Shown: positions 1-11,060 of the stretch, in pieces
How positions within the stretch are numbered: the first letter of the stretch is position 1
How the letters are laid out: every line of letters begins with the position of its first letter
Assembly: GCF_000283155.1 (NCBI RefSeq)
Contig: NW_004454182.1
Span: 7,067,569-7,131,568 of the forward strand
Length of the DNA stretch: 64,000 nucleotides
Origin: Ceratotherium simum simum
Taxonomy: Eukaryota > Chordata > Mammalia > Perissodactyla > Rhinocerotidae
Reading direction: 5' to 3'
Position numbers and translations under genes: made by a program
The notes under the pieces: generated by a model
Databases searched by the model: none
What the model was told of the DNA's origin: nothing
Seen by the model: the letters and a program-made list of their open reading frames with translations, nothing else

Positions 1-279
1 GCCGCCGCGCCGCAAAGCGTGCTGGGAGAGCCGGCTCGCGCCGGAAGGACGCGCGGGCGCTCGGCGGCGGCGAGGTTATAAAAGGGAAGGAGCCGGCGGC
101 GGGCGGAAGTGGGCGGTTCGGGCTGCTCGCGGCGCTGTTGTCTGGCGTCTGAGCCTCCCGAGGGGCGTTCTCTGTCTTGCCGCCGGTGCAGGCCGCAGTG
201 ACAGGGCCGCGCGCCCCCGCGCCCCCGCTCCCTCCCGGTGCAGCGCCGGCTCGCGGCCGCCGCGGCCCGCAAGCCCAAC
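1..279 (+). promoter_or_regulatory. CDKN2AIP: CDKN2AIP promoter and 5' UTR (CpG-rich, with TATA box)
   Basis: The stretch is very GC- and CpG-rich and lies directly upstream of the CDKN2AIP start codon. A TATAAAAG element sits at 77-84, which would place a transcription start near 107-110 and give a 5' UTR of about 170 nt. No ATG occurs between the expected start site and the start codon at 280, so there is no upstream ORF. The start context AACATGG overlaps a YY1-like ATGGCG core. A clear TATA box inside a CpG island is less common than a TATA-less housekeeping promoter. The start site is inferred, not seen, and the window begins inside the island, so upstream elements are missing. Confidence 0.7.
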
Positions 280-551
280 ATGGCGCAGGAGGTGGCGGAG
301 TACCTGAGCCAGAACCCGCGGGTGGCCGCCTGGGTGGAGGCGCTGCGCTGCGAGGGCGAGACGGACAAACACTGGCGCCACCGCCGGGAGTTCCTGCTCC
401 GCAACGCCGGGGACCTGGCCCCCGCGGGCGGCGCCGCCTCCGCGGCCCCGGAGGACGCGGCCGACGCCGAGAGCGGGACCCGCAAGCGGCAGCTGCAGCA
501 GCTCATCTCCTTCTCCATGGCCTGGGCCAACCACATCTTCCTCGGGTGCCG
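280..551 (+). CDS. CDKN2AIP: CDKN2AIP coding exon 1
   Basis: ATG at 280-282 to a canonical donor, CCG|GTGAGT, at 551/552. The exon contributes 272 nt (90 codons plus 2 nt) and encodes most of the XTBD domain. The final CG is completed by the first G of exon 2 to give Arg91. Confidence 0.95.
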
Positions 552-3161
552 GTGAGTGGGGGCGCGCCCCCGAGCCGCCCTCCCCGTTTTGTCTGTCGCC
601 CCCGGGCTGGGGCCCGGAGCCCTCGGCGGGGAGGGAAGTTGCGAAGCGCGGGAATCGGCGGGCCCGGCTGCCCTCTAAGCGCGAGAAGGGCGCCTCTGCC
701 CGAAGCCGACATGATTTGCAGTCTGGAGGTGGCCCTGATGGGTGGGGGCTGCTGGGCGAGCTGTTGGCTGACAACGCTCTTGTGGATGGACGCTGCGTTT
801 AAAAGTTGCCGAAGAGGGACCCCGCCTCCCAACCTTGGGGCGTTTGTTGATGGGCTTCCAGGAAACCGAAAGTTCCTGGCGGTTGGTGCACTTTTTGATT
901 ACAACCAGGAAATGCAGTTCCTGTAGCCGGTTTGTGCACACCAGCAGTAGTAGCTTAGAAAAAACACTATTTTTAAAGTGTCTACTCCTTCTTTTTCAGG
1001 TACCCTCAAAAAGTTATGGATAAAATACTTAGTATGGCTGAAGGCATCAAAGTGACAGATGCTCCAATCCATACAACAAGAGACGAACTGGTTGCCAAGG
1101 TGAAGAAAAGAGGGATATCGAGTAGCAATGGTTAGCAGATCATAGATGTGAACATACATAGGAGTTTAGAACATAAGTTTGATATAATTAGGAATTACCG
1201 TTACTACTAATTTTTTAATAAGCTAGAATTTATATAATGTTATTAATCAAGTTGGAACATTAAACCTAAATTATGTGTCTGTGTATTTTAGCCTCTGATT
1301 TTGATAGTTTTCTTTGATTGCTTTAGATTTTGAAGTGTCAAATGTTGTCTATACTGTTTATTTTTTATTTTTTTTGTGAGGAAGATTAGCTCTGAGCTAA
1401 CATCCAATGCTAATCCTCCTCTTTTTTTGCTGAGGAAGATTGGCCCTGGACTCACATCCATGCCCATCTTCCTCCACTTTATATGGGACGCCACCACAGC
1501 ATGGTTTGAGAGTGGTGCCTTGGTCTGCGTCCAATGGGGAATCTGAACCTTTGAACCCCGGGTGGCTGAAGCAGAGCACGCCCACTTAACTGCTATGCCA
1601 CTGGGGCTGGCCCTGATTTCTTAATATTAGTAATTAATGATGTTATTCAATGCTGTTTTAAGAAATTAATTTGTTATTATACACTTTTTAAAGAAACTAC
1701 TAGTTCTGAAATATTTTGCTTTGTGCCTTTATTTTAATGAATATTTGTCTTGTAAATTTTCAGCAGATGTGTATGAGGTAGGCTTAGTCACATATGTTTT
1801 CCTTCTTTTTAGAAGGGGTAGAAGAGCCATCGAAAAAACGAGTCATAGAAGGAAAAAACAATTCTGCAGTTGAGCAAGATCATGCAAAAGTTTCTGCCAA
1901 AACAGAACATGCATCAGCTCAGCAGGAAGTCAGCTCAACGTGTACGGGGTCATCTGTGAAATCCGAGAGTAGTGGGAACTCAACTCGGAGCTCTGGTACC
2001 TCGAGTCAGAACAGCTCGACGAGTGATGGAGATCGGTCTGTTTCCAGCCAAAGCAGCAGCAGCCTTTCCTCTCAGGTAACAGCGGCAGCGTCTGGAAAAG
2101 CTTCTGAACCCGAAGCTGCAGATAAACATGGTGCAGCGTCGCTTGTCTCTTCGTTGTTGAAATCCAGTGTGAATAGTCATATGACCCAGTCCACTGAATC
2201 CAGACAACAAAGTGGATCACCTGAAAAGAGTGCTTTGGAAGGCTCTTCAGTCTCAGCTTCTCAAAGCCTCTCAGAGATAGAGGTGCCCTTGTTGGGCTCC
2301 TCAGGAAGCTCAGAAGTAGAGTTGCCACTGTTGTCTTCTAAACCTAGTTCAGAGACAGCTTCAAGTGGGGTAACTGCCAAAACTAGTTCAGAGGCAAGTG
2401 TTTCATCATCCGTTTCTAAAAACAGTTCCTCATCAGGCACATCCTCGCTAACTCCCAAGAGCAGCACCTCAACACACACATCGCTGCTGACTTCCAAAAG
2501 CACTTCGCAGGTAGCTGCATCACTGTTAGCTTCCAAGAGCAGCTCCCAGGGCAGTGGGTCTCTCGTTTCCAAAAGTGCTTCCTTAGCGAGTGTGTCCCAG
2601 CTGGCTTCCAAGAGTAGTTCTCAGACTAGCACATCACAGTTGCCTTCTAAAAGTACTTCACAGTTAAGTGAGAGTTCTGTTAAATTCTCTTGTTGCAAGT
2701 TGACCAATGAAGATGTGAAACAGAAGCAACCTTTTTTCAACAGACTGTATAAAACGGTGGCGTGGAAGCTGGTAGCTGTTGGTGGCTTTAGTCCCAGTGT
2801 GAATCACGGAGAGCTCCTAAATGCAGCTATTGAGGCTCTGAAAGCAACACTGGATGTGTTTTTTGTCCCGCTAAAAGAACTGGCAGATCTGCCTCAAAAT
2901 AAGAGCTCTCAAGAAAGTATTGTTTGTGAATTGAGGTGCAAGTCTGTGTATTTGGGCACTGGCTGTGGCAAAAGCAAAGAAAATGCAAAAGCAGTTGCAT
3001 CTAGAGAAGCACTGAAGTTATTTCTCAAGAAAAAGGTGGTGGTAAAAATATGTAAAAGGAAATACAGAGGCAGTGAAATAGAAGACCTGGTACTCCTTGA
3101 TGAAGAGTCAAGGCCTGTAAACTTACCTCCGGCGTTAAAACATCCTCAAGAATTACTATAA
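280..3161 (+). CDS. CDKN2AIP: CDKN2AIP / CARF, collaborator of ARF (three coding exons)
   Basis: Joining 280-551, 1000-1130 and 1813-3161 gives 1752 nt, i.e. 583 codons and a TAA; human CARF is about 580 residues. It is a nuclear protein known to bind p14ARF and influence p53/MDM2, and its N-terminal XTBD domain binds the 5'-3' exonuclease XRN2. Seen here: an XTBD-like region at about residues 19-126 (WVEALRCEGETDKHWRHRRE, later the LISFSMAWANHIFLGCRYP region); a long Ser/Thr-rich low-complexity centre with imperfect repeats of about 13 residues at about 343-419; and a conserved C-terminal double-stranded-RNA-binding-like domain at about 455-545, followed by a basic KKKVVVKICKRKYRG patch that could be a nuclear localisation signal. 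The reading frame is intact over all junctions. The start at 280 is chosen because the protein begins MAQEVAEYL as in the family, although the frame stays open upstream to a GTG at 238. Confidence 0.97.
1000..1130 (+). CDS. CDKN2AIP: CDKN2AIP coding exon 2
   Basis: The acceptor is a pyrimidine tract ending CTTTTTCAG at 999. The exon of 131 nt starts G-TAC-CCT-CAA and finishes the XTBD region through KKRGISSSN. The donor at 1130/1131 is AATG|GTTAGC, a weaker match to consensus than exon 1's GTGAGT. The 682-nt intron 2 that follows holds an ERE SINE. Confidence 0.94.
1361..1613 (-). mobile_element. ERE SINE in CDKN2AIP intron 2 (antisense to gene)
   Basis: The typical ERE pattern is read here in reverse: T-rich end, GTGAGGAAGATTAGC, a duplicated GAGGAAGATTGGCCCTG tail motif, the tRNA-related head ending in CTTAACTGCTATGCCA and GGGGCTGGCCC. 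Many differences from the common pattern suggest an older copy. It makes up over a third of the 682-nt intron. No convincing target-site duplication was seen. Confidence 0.9.
1813..3161 (+). CDS. CDKN2AIP: CDKN2AIP coding exon 3 (terminal)
   Basis: The acceptor TTCTTTTTAG ends at 1812, and the first two bases AA complete Glu135, giving EGVEEPSKKR. The exon is 1349 nt to TAA at 3159-3161 and encodes the Ser-rich centre and the whole C-terminal domain without interruption. The open frame starts at 1794, but 1794-1812 is intron; the acceptor is fixed by family homology and frame. A decoy AG at about 1762 would not keep the family sequence. Confidence 0.96.
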
Positions 3162-3650
3162 TATGTCCAAAATATCACTGCATACAGTATCTGGTATTTG
3201 ACGACAAAAACTGGCTTACTTTTGTACAATATAAAACAGGCTTTCACAAATTTTGTATTGCTTTTTTCCAGTTTTGCAGAAAATTTACATTCTAGTTCTC
3301 TTCACACAATAGTTGTAAATAATTTGTGAATGACAGTACACATTAAAAAGTATGCATTAACGGCGTACCAGTATGCTGTTTTTGTTTGCTGAAGAAAATA
3401 CTGTCTTCTATTTTTAATGATACATTAGGTACGATGTGTAGTTCTGTAGTCTTAAAACTTTTGTACTTTCAATTTGGTGAAAATGTATTGTCTACCATGC
3501 ATTTTTTTTTCTAGCTGAATAAACCTCCACATCCAAGAAAAGGGGACCATAGTATTTGAATGTCTGAAAGTTTGTGAAGCTTAAGGTTTTAAGAATGTTG
3601 CCCATAATGTTGAACGTGTCTCTTAAAGAATAAAAGAAAAAATAGTTGCC
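3162..3650 (+). terminator. CDKN2AIP: CDKN2AIP 3' UTR and candidate poly(A) signals
   Basis: AATAAA hexamers occur at 3518-3523 and 3629-3634, the first followed by T/G-rich sequence near 3560-3580. A third hexamer lies far downstream at 4720-4725. The real cleavage site cannot be decided from sequence alone; the first two are the best candidates, giving a 3' UTR of about 375-490 nt. Confidence 0.6.
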
Positions 3651-5160
3651 TCAGACTATTTTTATGAGAAGTTGTAAGCATTTTTTAGATATAAAGCAGT
3701 ATAAAGTACTTAAGGTTATTTTATTCTGAAGTTGTTTAAAATTCACCATGATTTTGCTGCAGATTCTTTAAGTGGGTTAATTTATGTTTTGAGGTAAAAT
3801 ACAATTTACACTTTTTCTTAACATAAATGTGGGTTTCTATATTAAGCATATTTTGTGACTACTACTATTAACAGATTGATTTGTTTAGATATTAAATGCT
3901 TTAAGCTACTTTACCTTTTCAAGGAGTTGTGTTTTTTTTCCCCCCAAGTCAGAACCAATTACTGCAAATAGGCTTCCTACTACTAGCCACTGTAAACTGC
4001 AACCAGGTAATTTTTCATAGCTGATATACAACTTTTTATGGGTAGAGAAGTTACAGTTTGCAAATCTAGAACTAGATGGTTCTTTTGTTTACAAATCCCA
4101 TAGAAGAATAACTGGGCAGACTAGAGAGCCAAGCTCAGCTCTTCAACGAGCCTGATCAATTGAATTAACATTTGTTAGTAATGAAATGGAATCCTCCTGT
4201 GTGTCTTAGGTGATTCTGACTGTATTACTCTATTGTGGTATATTGTTTCATTTTTCTTCAAACTCTGGCCCAAGATGTTTCGTTATTTTTGTGGTCTTCT
4301 GGCTTTCTAGATGCTGCACGTTGAGCAGTACTGGTGATAATGTACAGAGAAAAATCAAGAAATGACCTTTTACATTACATGTTTTCATTTACATTTGTAT
4401 TGGAATAGGAAAATTGAACACAAGTAGCACAATTTAAGTATGTAGAAGTTATTTCTATTTTTATATTCTAGAAATAATAGACAAGGATACTTGATATACT
4501 TGAAATCAAGAGTGGTTTTAATTTCACCAGGTAACCTTCAAAAGTGATTCATTTTTGAGGATGTTGAAGTGGATACCAAAGCTAAGTCCATCTTCTGTCA
4601 ATGGGTTGCCTTTATATGTTGTGAGAACCAATAACAAAGCACTTGAATTACCTCACTTTCGGAATGTGTATTTTGCAGGACAGTGTTGCCAGAAAAGTGA
4701 GCTGAATATTAGAAAGAATAATAAATTTCTGTAATGTATCTAATTAAGTGGTTTGGTAATTTCCTAAATTGGCTTATTTCAAGTTAAAGTTTATTGAAAA
4801 TATTTTAAATTATAGTAGCCTTTTGATATGTTTGAATTTGAGGAAGCTGCTTAGTGTAAAAACAAACACTTTAATTTGTAAACATTTATTTGCTACAATC
4901 TTATTAAAAGCTGATAAAATACTCTTAGTCAAAACTTAATCCATTTAAGAGAAATACATATTTTACAGTACTTCAAGATGTGTAGTGCAGAAGAAAACAA
5001 GCTTTGGAATCTCTTCTTGAGATAGAATCTCGGCTCCTTCTGGAATTTAACCTTTTAACTTCATCATTTGAAATAGGACTATGAAGATTAAATGTTAAAT
5101 ACATTTAAAGTGCCCTGTATAGTGCAGTATACCATAGTTTATTCATTGCTCATATATGTG
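3651..5160. other. AT-rich sequence downstream of CDKN2AIP, no gene seen
   Basis: AT-rich DNA with no long conserved-looking reading frame and no repeat recognised with confidence. It could include an extended 3' UTR using the AATAAA at 4720. Its non-repetitive look next to a conserved gene leaves room for regulatory sequence, but none is identified. Confidence 0.4.
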
Positions 5161-5169
5161 TTCTTATTT

Positions 5170-5295
5170 CCCCACAACGTTATGAGTAGCTATTCTCATT
5201 TGGCCCATTTTTCAGATGAAGAAAAAAAAGTATTTTGGTCAAAGATTGAATTCAAGCCTGTATCTGATTCCAGAACCCAAGCTCTTACTATGTTG
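5170..5295 (-). repeat. MIR SINE fragment
   Basis: The stretch with CCCACAACGTTATGAG and CATTTTTCAGATGAAGAAA matches the reverse complement of the MIR body (taatcctcacaac...cattttacagatgaggaaa pattern). It is old and diverged. Confidence 0.6.
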
Positions 5296-5299
5296 TATT

Positions 5300-7340
5300 G
5301 CTTAATATCCTTCTCACTTCTCTAAATGCTAAGATTTTAGAAAATCCCCCTCAGACTGCTTTTCTACCCGTTGTAAGTGACAACAATCTTTTTCCAAAGC
5401 CTCATTTTCTTGAAATGAGTCACATCAGAAGCTCTTCTGTTTATTAATGCTTCTCCTTAGTACTTGCATGTCTGGAATATTCTAACCAGGGAATTATCCC
5501 ATATGGGTGCAGTTGAAGTTTGTTTAAAAAAGAACACCTAAAATGATTTGCCACCAAGTTGAGTGAATAAAATAGATTATCAAAATGGGAAATACTGAAT
5601 TTATTTTTAATCAATGAGGTGAAATGATGTCCTGAGACTGAATTTTCTTGATGGTGCTAAAATCAGGATTTTTTTTAATGGTAAAATTAAAAAGTTGACT
5701 TCGAAGAATGGTATTGTCATGAGTTTTTAACCGCAATTCTTGGGGCCTGCTGCCAGTTATTGACTGGGACAGTTGTCATAAGGATATGTGTAATTCCAAG
5801 GCTTTTGATATGTATTATCAAAAACCTCTGATTTAAATTATGTATGAAAAAGCATTATTTTCCCTGCCAAGCGCAGCTTTACTTGGCACAGATTTCTCCT
5901 TGCTGTTTGGATTCCTGAGTAATGGTAGTGAGAAGGTAAGCAAAGCAGTCATCAACTGAAACCAGGTCAGTCCTACGATTGTGTTGAAATTGTAGTTTAA
6001 GGGGAATTTGTCGGCTTTGCCCTCAGTAATTGTGCTAAAGTCCTAGATTGACTCACTTCTTAGACACTGGCAAATCTATGGATATCAATTTTCTGTGGTT
6101 GAATGAAAAAGCTCTTTGTAGCTTTCTACCATTTAAACAAAAATAGATAAATGCAGTTGTCGTCGAGCCATTAATTTTCCCATACCCCTCCACAAGAAAA
6201 ATACTACTTCAAGTTCACACTTCTTGGCTTCCATGGATGCAGCTTGCTATCCAGCTAGAACCATTCCTTTTTACTTTGCTTACCTTATTACCAGCATTAA
6301 TATCTCCACTTTTCTGTTTTCCCTCTTTAGAAAAACTACTGAAGAGAGGTCATTATCTGGTCTTTTGTTCTTTTGTTGTTTATGCAGCAAGAAAAAATAG
6401 TTAGTGGACAAGCTCCCAAACTAAATTGGCTAGCTTGGAAGGGAAGTACAGAAAGGGTTAGCTACAGGACATTCTTAGTGAAAACTAGAGATTTCATAGG
6501 CCAGTACTTAACAGAAAGCAATCTAATACTTGTGACTTTGAAACTTTTATGAGTAGAATCAGAATCCTTTTTGGAAGTCATTAAGCAACCAAACTAACAT
6601 AACATAAACAGCAAATACAATGAACTATGAAATTGTACTATTATATAGAAGTGGAACTACTATATGTATTGTATATAGCTTGACATGAAAAGGAATGCAA
6701 AGACAAATGCACAAAAAGAAGAATCACCTAGTGTTTTCCTTATGACTGTTTTCATGTAAATCAGTTTAGCAGGGCTTGGACACTGAAATGATAAAATGCG
6801 AGTTCTGAACATGTGATCCATGGTTTTCAAGGTTTCTTTCAGCCATATTTCTTCAAAGACTAATGGGAGCCCTGTGTGTGTAAAAGAGGAGCAGACCTAC
6901 TTTGGTTGAAGGCGGGCGGCCACACCCCACCACTGAATTCCTTCTACCTTCCTTTCTCAAGGCCTGCAGCACCTTGGACTCTGAGCAGAAGGGAGTTGAG
7001 CAACTATGAGGCCCAGTGTAGATGGCCAGCTTTCTTCTGCAATAGGTAATAGAGTGAATGTGGGCAGAAAGCCACCAGATTACTACAAAATGGAAGTCAT
7101 CTGTCTTGAAGGAATGTGCCATATTAGAATTTGTAATTAGTAGGGACTCAGGTCAGACTTAAGGGCCCATCACAAATTAATATTTAAATAACACTAAAAA
7201 TAGCTACCATTACTTTCTTTTTTATTGTGAAATATAATTACAGAAGTCCATATATATAAAGCCCACTAATTATTAATTGCGCACATAATGATTACCTAGG
7301 TTGTAAAATAAAACTATGTCAGCACAGCAAGAACTCACCA
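5300..7340. other. Intergenic DNA, nothing recognised
   Basis: No splice-compatible coding pattern, tandem repeat or confident repeat family was seen. Short open frames here have no family resemblance. Confidence 0.4.
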
Positions 7341-7344
7341 TGTG

Positions 7345-7545
7345 TATATAGCTGCCATTTATTGGGTGCCTACAATATGTTGATGCATTGGGTGTCTTTT
7401 TTAAGCCTCCCGACCTGTAAGGTGGGTTGGTATTGTTGATCCTATGTTACAAATGAGAAAACTGATAAGCATTTTGAATTGACAGTCAAATTGCAGAACT
7501 AGTAAATGTTGAAGCAGCGACTCAAATCCAGTGTTCGTAGAGAAG
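7345..7545 (-). repeat. MIR SINE
   Basis: Shows the MIR reverse-complement order: CATTTATTGGGTGCCTACAA, then ATGTTACAAATGAGAAAACT, then GAACTAGTAAATGTTGAAGC and GACTCAAATCCAG. Divergence is typical of this pan-mammalian SINE. Confidence 0.75.
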
Positions 7546-8745
7546 ATTAAACAATGACTTGGTTCTAATTTGGGGCACTGAACGGGAACGCCAATAAGAC
7601 GTTTTGTACCGTGATATTTGTTTCCTATGTTCCAGAAAATAGTAAGTATAATTGCACTTTGAGGAAATTTTTGAGAAATTTTATTTAATTAAACTAGGAA
7701 GCTTCTAAAGAAGTAAACTTGAAACTGCTCAAATATGTATCTGAAATAATCATTGGAAAATGCTTTCTAGACATTCTATTTATAGAATTTAAAGGGACAA
7801 TTTACAGAGGCAATGAAATAATGATATAATGAATGGTTGAAACATTATATATCTTATGAATCCTGTCTCATTACTCTTCAGTATTTGTATATTATTATTT
7901 TTCTATACTAGCTAAGGAAAAAAAATGGTTCTCATGAAATAAAGACTAATAGAGGTCCGTGGAAGCATTTCTAGTTTCTCATACCCGTGTGCACTGATAG
8001 TGGACCATACTTAATGAGGGAGTTACTACACGCTCAGGAACCTGCAGTTCGGAAGCCAACGTGGGGTAAAGTGCATGCACCTTTCTATCCCTGTTTTTCA
8101 TTTCAACATATTGAGTGCAATTAACAAGAGAAATATGATATAGGTAAAAGAATACTATTTTGAAAACATTCATTCCTTTTCCCTGTAATTCACATTCTCT
8201 AGTCATCATTCTGCCATTATGGCTCGTGTAGGGAAGGAGAGAAGGATAATGAGACTTCAGGGAAGTCCATCCCAGGGATAGCAAGGAAGTAAGAATCCTC
8301 CCATTCCAGCCCTGGCAAATTTTGAGGAGAAGGGGGAAGAAGGGAACCAGGCATCTGAGACACGTGGGTCCTGACCTCTGCTCTATAGCATGAACTTCAC
8401 CTGTGTGAGTATTGCAGAGGTGAGAGAAATGACAATTTTCACTTAATGAGCCTGCCTCGTTTATCCTCTGACTGTAATCAAAGAATGCATCACTCCTTAG
8501 AAGGGTCCAAGAGATTGAAACAAAGAGGGCTTGAGTAAGAAATACTGAAGGCATCGGGATCTTGAGTCCAGAGCCACTGAGTTGCACAACACCAGGGGGC
8601 ACCATTCACATGGAATACAATGGATGTCATTTAACACAATAAACGATGTCCCTTGGAGTTGCGGAACAAGGTGGCCCTTTTTGGCCCCTGAGATTGCCGT
8701 ATGAGTAAACTTACTAGAAAAATCTTTCTTATAAAGGTGATTTGA
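7546..8745. other. Intergenic DNA with a 208-codon minus-strand open frame of doubtful meaning
   Basis: A minus-strand open frame runs 8605 to 7979. Its predicted protein has no recognised domain and no promoter or splice context, so I treat it as chance. Nothing else was recognised. Confidence 0.4.
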
Positions 8746-8971
8746 GGGGCTGGCCCAGTGGCGTAGCAGTTAAGGTCTCGTGCTCTGCTTTGGCGGCCTG
8801 GGGTTCGCAGGTTCAGATCCCGGGCTCGGACCAACGCACCGCTTGTCAAGCCATGCTGTGGTGGTGTCCCATATAAAGTAGAGGAAAATGGGCACGGATG
8901 TTAGCCCAGGGCCACTCTTCCTCAGCAAAAAGAGGAGGATTGGCAATGGATGTTAGCTCAGGGCTGATCCT

Positions 8972-9015
<44 letters not shown>
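8746..9015 (+). mobile_element. ERE SINE ending in a (CA)n microsatellite
   Basis: Forward ERE: GGGGCTGGCCCAGTGGCG, TAGCAGTTAAGG, TTCAGATCCCGGG (B-box-like), then two AGGAGGATTGGC-type tail units. The usual A-rich tail is replaced by a pure CA tract at about 8973-9015 ending CAAAAG. Weak flanking repeats (GTGATTTG / GTAATTTG) support insertion. Confidence 0.92.
8973..9015. repeat. (CA)n microsatellite
   Basis: About 21 uninterrupted CA dinucleotides at the 3' end of the ERE; a likely length-polymorphic site. Confidence 0.97.
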
Positions 9016-9019
<4 letters not shown>

Positions 9020-9879
9020 TAATTTGCAATAAATATTTGTGGTTCTATGAAGCATGGATAGCATATAAATTCTAACAAACTGTTCTTGGGGGTAGCATAT
9101 GCTAAAGTTATTTGATGATGCTGGGGGCACTATTTATACTTGGTCACAAATTACTTTGCCCAGCACATTCTTCTATAGGAGGAATTATTTCAAGACAATA
9201 GCCTAAAATAAAATCATATCAGGTGAAGTAAGGCTGCTTGGGTTATGTTAAGGTTTTTTTTTCTCTCTATTCACAAACCTTGGGGGAAATTCAGAAACTA
9301 GGCAGATAAAGAATTATGTCAGCTCAGGTGTGGAATAAACCTGAGCGTCTGCCTTGTGTTCTCTCCCACGGATAGATAACGTCCCCTAATTACATCGTTT
9401 GCTTCTGTACCTTCCACGTAAACCCACATCTCTTACTCGGTTTCCCTCTCATCTTTCTCTTTCTTTGCTCCATTAATTTTTTCTTGGTTGTTACCTTTTG
9501 CTGATATGAGCTAACATAAATGAATAAAGATTTTGAGATTTTTACTTTCTGAAACCATGGAAGACAGTACTTGAGAAGTCAGACATCCTATAAATTTCAG
9601 TGTGATGTTGGTTCTGGGAGAAGAGTGAAAGAGAAAATCAAGGACCTCTTTTGATCTCTGTCAGTATCCAACAAGAGGGGAGGAGAGTGGTACACACAAA
9701 CTAATGTAAGGCCAGCTCAACTCTGTTCCCATGAAACATCTGTAAATTTTTTGTAGACTTTAGTGGTTTTTTAGAATTTAAAATTCTATCCCTTCCTGTT
9801 TCAAGGGAATCCATGCCACCATATATCAAAGCAAAGCTTCCCTACTGAGTCTTGACCTACAGCAGAAAAACTAAAATAA
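9016..9879. other. Intergenic DNA, nothing recognised
   Basis: AT-rich unique-looking sequence with no coding or repeat signal that I can support. Confidence 0.4.
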
Positions 9880-10452
9880 TATCAACAGCATATTGATTTT
9901 CTCTTGCTGCTGTAACAAATTACCACAAATTTGGCAGCTTAAGCAATACGAGTCTGTAGGTTAGAAGTCCAACATAGTTCTCCCGGGGCTCAAAACAAGG
10001 TGTTGGCAGCTCTGTGTTCCCTTCTGGAGGCTCTGAGGGAGAATCTGCTTCCTTGCCTTTTCCAGCTTCTAGAGGCTGCTCTCATTCCTTGGCTCATAAT
10101 CCGCTTCCTCCATCTGCAAAACTAGCAATGGTGGGTTGAGTCCTCAAATTGCATCAAACTGACCCTGCCTCTGCTGTCACATCTCTCTCTCTGACTCTGA
10201 CTTCTCTGCCTCCCTCTTCCAATTTTTCTGTTTCCCTTTTCCACTTCATAGGAACCCCTGTGGTAACACTGAGTTCACAAGCATAATCTCCCTATTTTAA
10301 GACCATCTGATTAGCTGATCATCTGATCAACTTTATTAATTCGGTCTGCAACCTTAATTCTCCTTTGCCATGTAATGTAACGTATTCACAGGTTCTAGGG
10401 ATTAGGACATGGGTACCTTTGGGGATCCATTATTCTGCCTACCACCCAGAGG
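9880..10452 (+). repeat. Ancient interspersed repeat, family not assigned
   Basis: Contains blocks familiar from a common mammalian repeat: CTGTAACAAATTACCACAAA near the start, GGTGTTGGCAGCTCTGTGTT, CTTGCCTTTTCCAGCTTCTA, GCCATGTAATGTAACGTATT, and an end in CCATTATTCTGCCTACC. I recognise the repeat but cannot say with confidence which family it is; the strand is nominal. Confidence 0.6.
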
Positions 10453-10458
10453 TTTGAG

Positions 10459-10492
10459 TTCACCACCAGCACCAGCACCAGCACCAGCACTT
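10459..10492. repeat. Short (CACCAG)n tandem repeat
   Basis: Four to five units of CACCAG/CAGCAC directly after the preceding repeat; a minor minisatellite-like tract. Confidence 0.8.
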
Positions 10493-10814
10493 ATCTTAAG
10501 AATGCTAGCTTTCTAACTTAACAAATGACAAGTGTTGAGTGCCTTGTTGCTCAGCAAGATACAGTATGGAAAGTGATACAGCTTAAAAATGAGTTCTGCA
10601 GTGCAGCTGGATAAATTGCTGTGACAGATAAACTTTCTGTAAATGATGTCTGATCACAAGTAGTTTCTCTGCCATTTAATCCTAAAAGCCTGATAAGGGA
10701 GCCTCCTTCTGCTCCAGGTATCCTTCAATAAGAAAGACTTTCTCTTAAGGGCCAAGTAATAGAAGTAAAGTAGCAGCTGCAATGGCAGACAAGTTGTTGA
10801 CAGTTTTCCAAAAC

Positions 10815-11060
10815 TTTTTTTTTTTTTTGAGGAAGATTGGCCCTGAGCTAACATCTGTTGCCAATCCTCCTCTTTTTGCTGAGGAAGATTGGCCCTGGGC
10901 TAACATCCGTGCCCATCTTCCTCCACTTTATATGTGCAACACCGCCACAGCATGGCTTAGTAAGCAGTGTGTAGGTCCGTGCCCAGGATCCGAACCTGCA
11001 AACCCTGGGCTGCTGAAGCAGAACACGAGAACTTTACCACTATGCCAGTGGGCCAGCCCC
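10815..11060 (-). mobile_element. ERE SINE
   Basis: Reverse ERE: poly(T) 10815-10828, GAGGAAGATTGGCCCTGAGC, a second AGGAAGATTGGCCCTGGGC unit, CATCTTCCTCCACTTTATAT, GATCCGAACC, and a head ending GGGCCAGCCCC. Flanked by imperfect repeats TCCAAAACT / TCCAAGACT. Confidence 0.92.

Noticed and set aside
76..926. Long frames around CDKN2AIP exon 1 (minus 76-774, plus 177-926, minus 503-832)
   Set aside because: Shadows of the GC-rich exon and promoter; none agrees with the splice sites or the family.
1930..2611. Antisense frames within CDKN2AIP exon 3
   Set aside because: They arise from the Ser-rich codon pattern of the real gene on the other strand.
7979..8605. Minus-strand open frame of 208 codons
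   Set aside because: No known domain, no splice or promoter context, and composition like the surrounding intergenic DNA. In 64 kb such a frame can arise by chance. A translated search and conservation test would decide.
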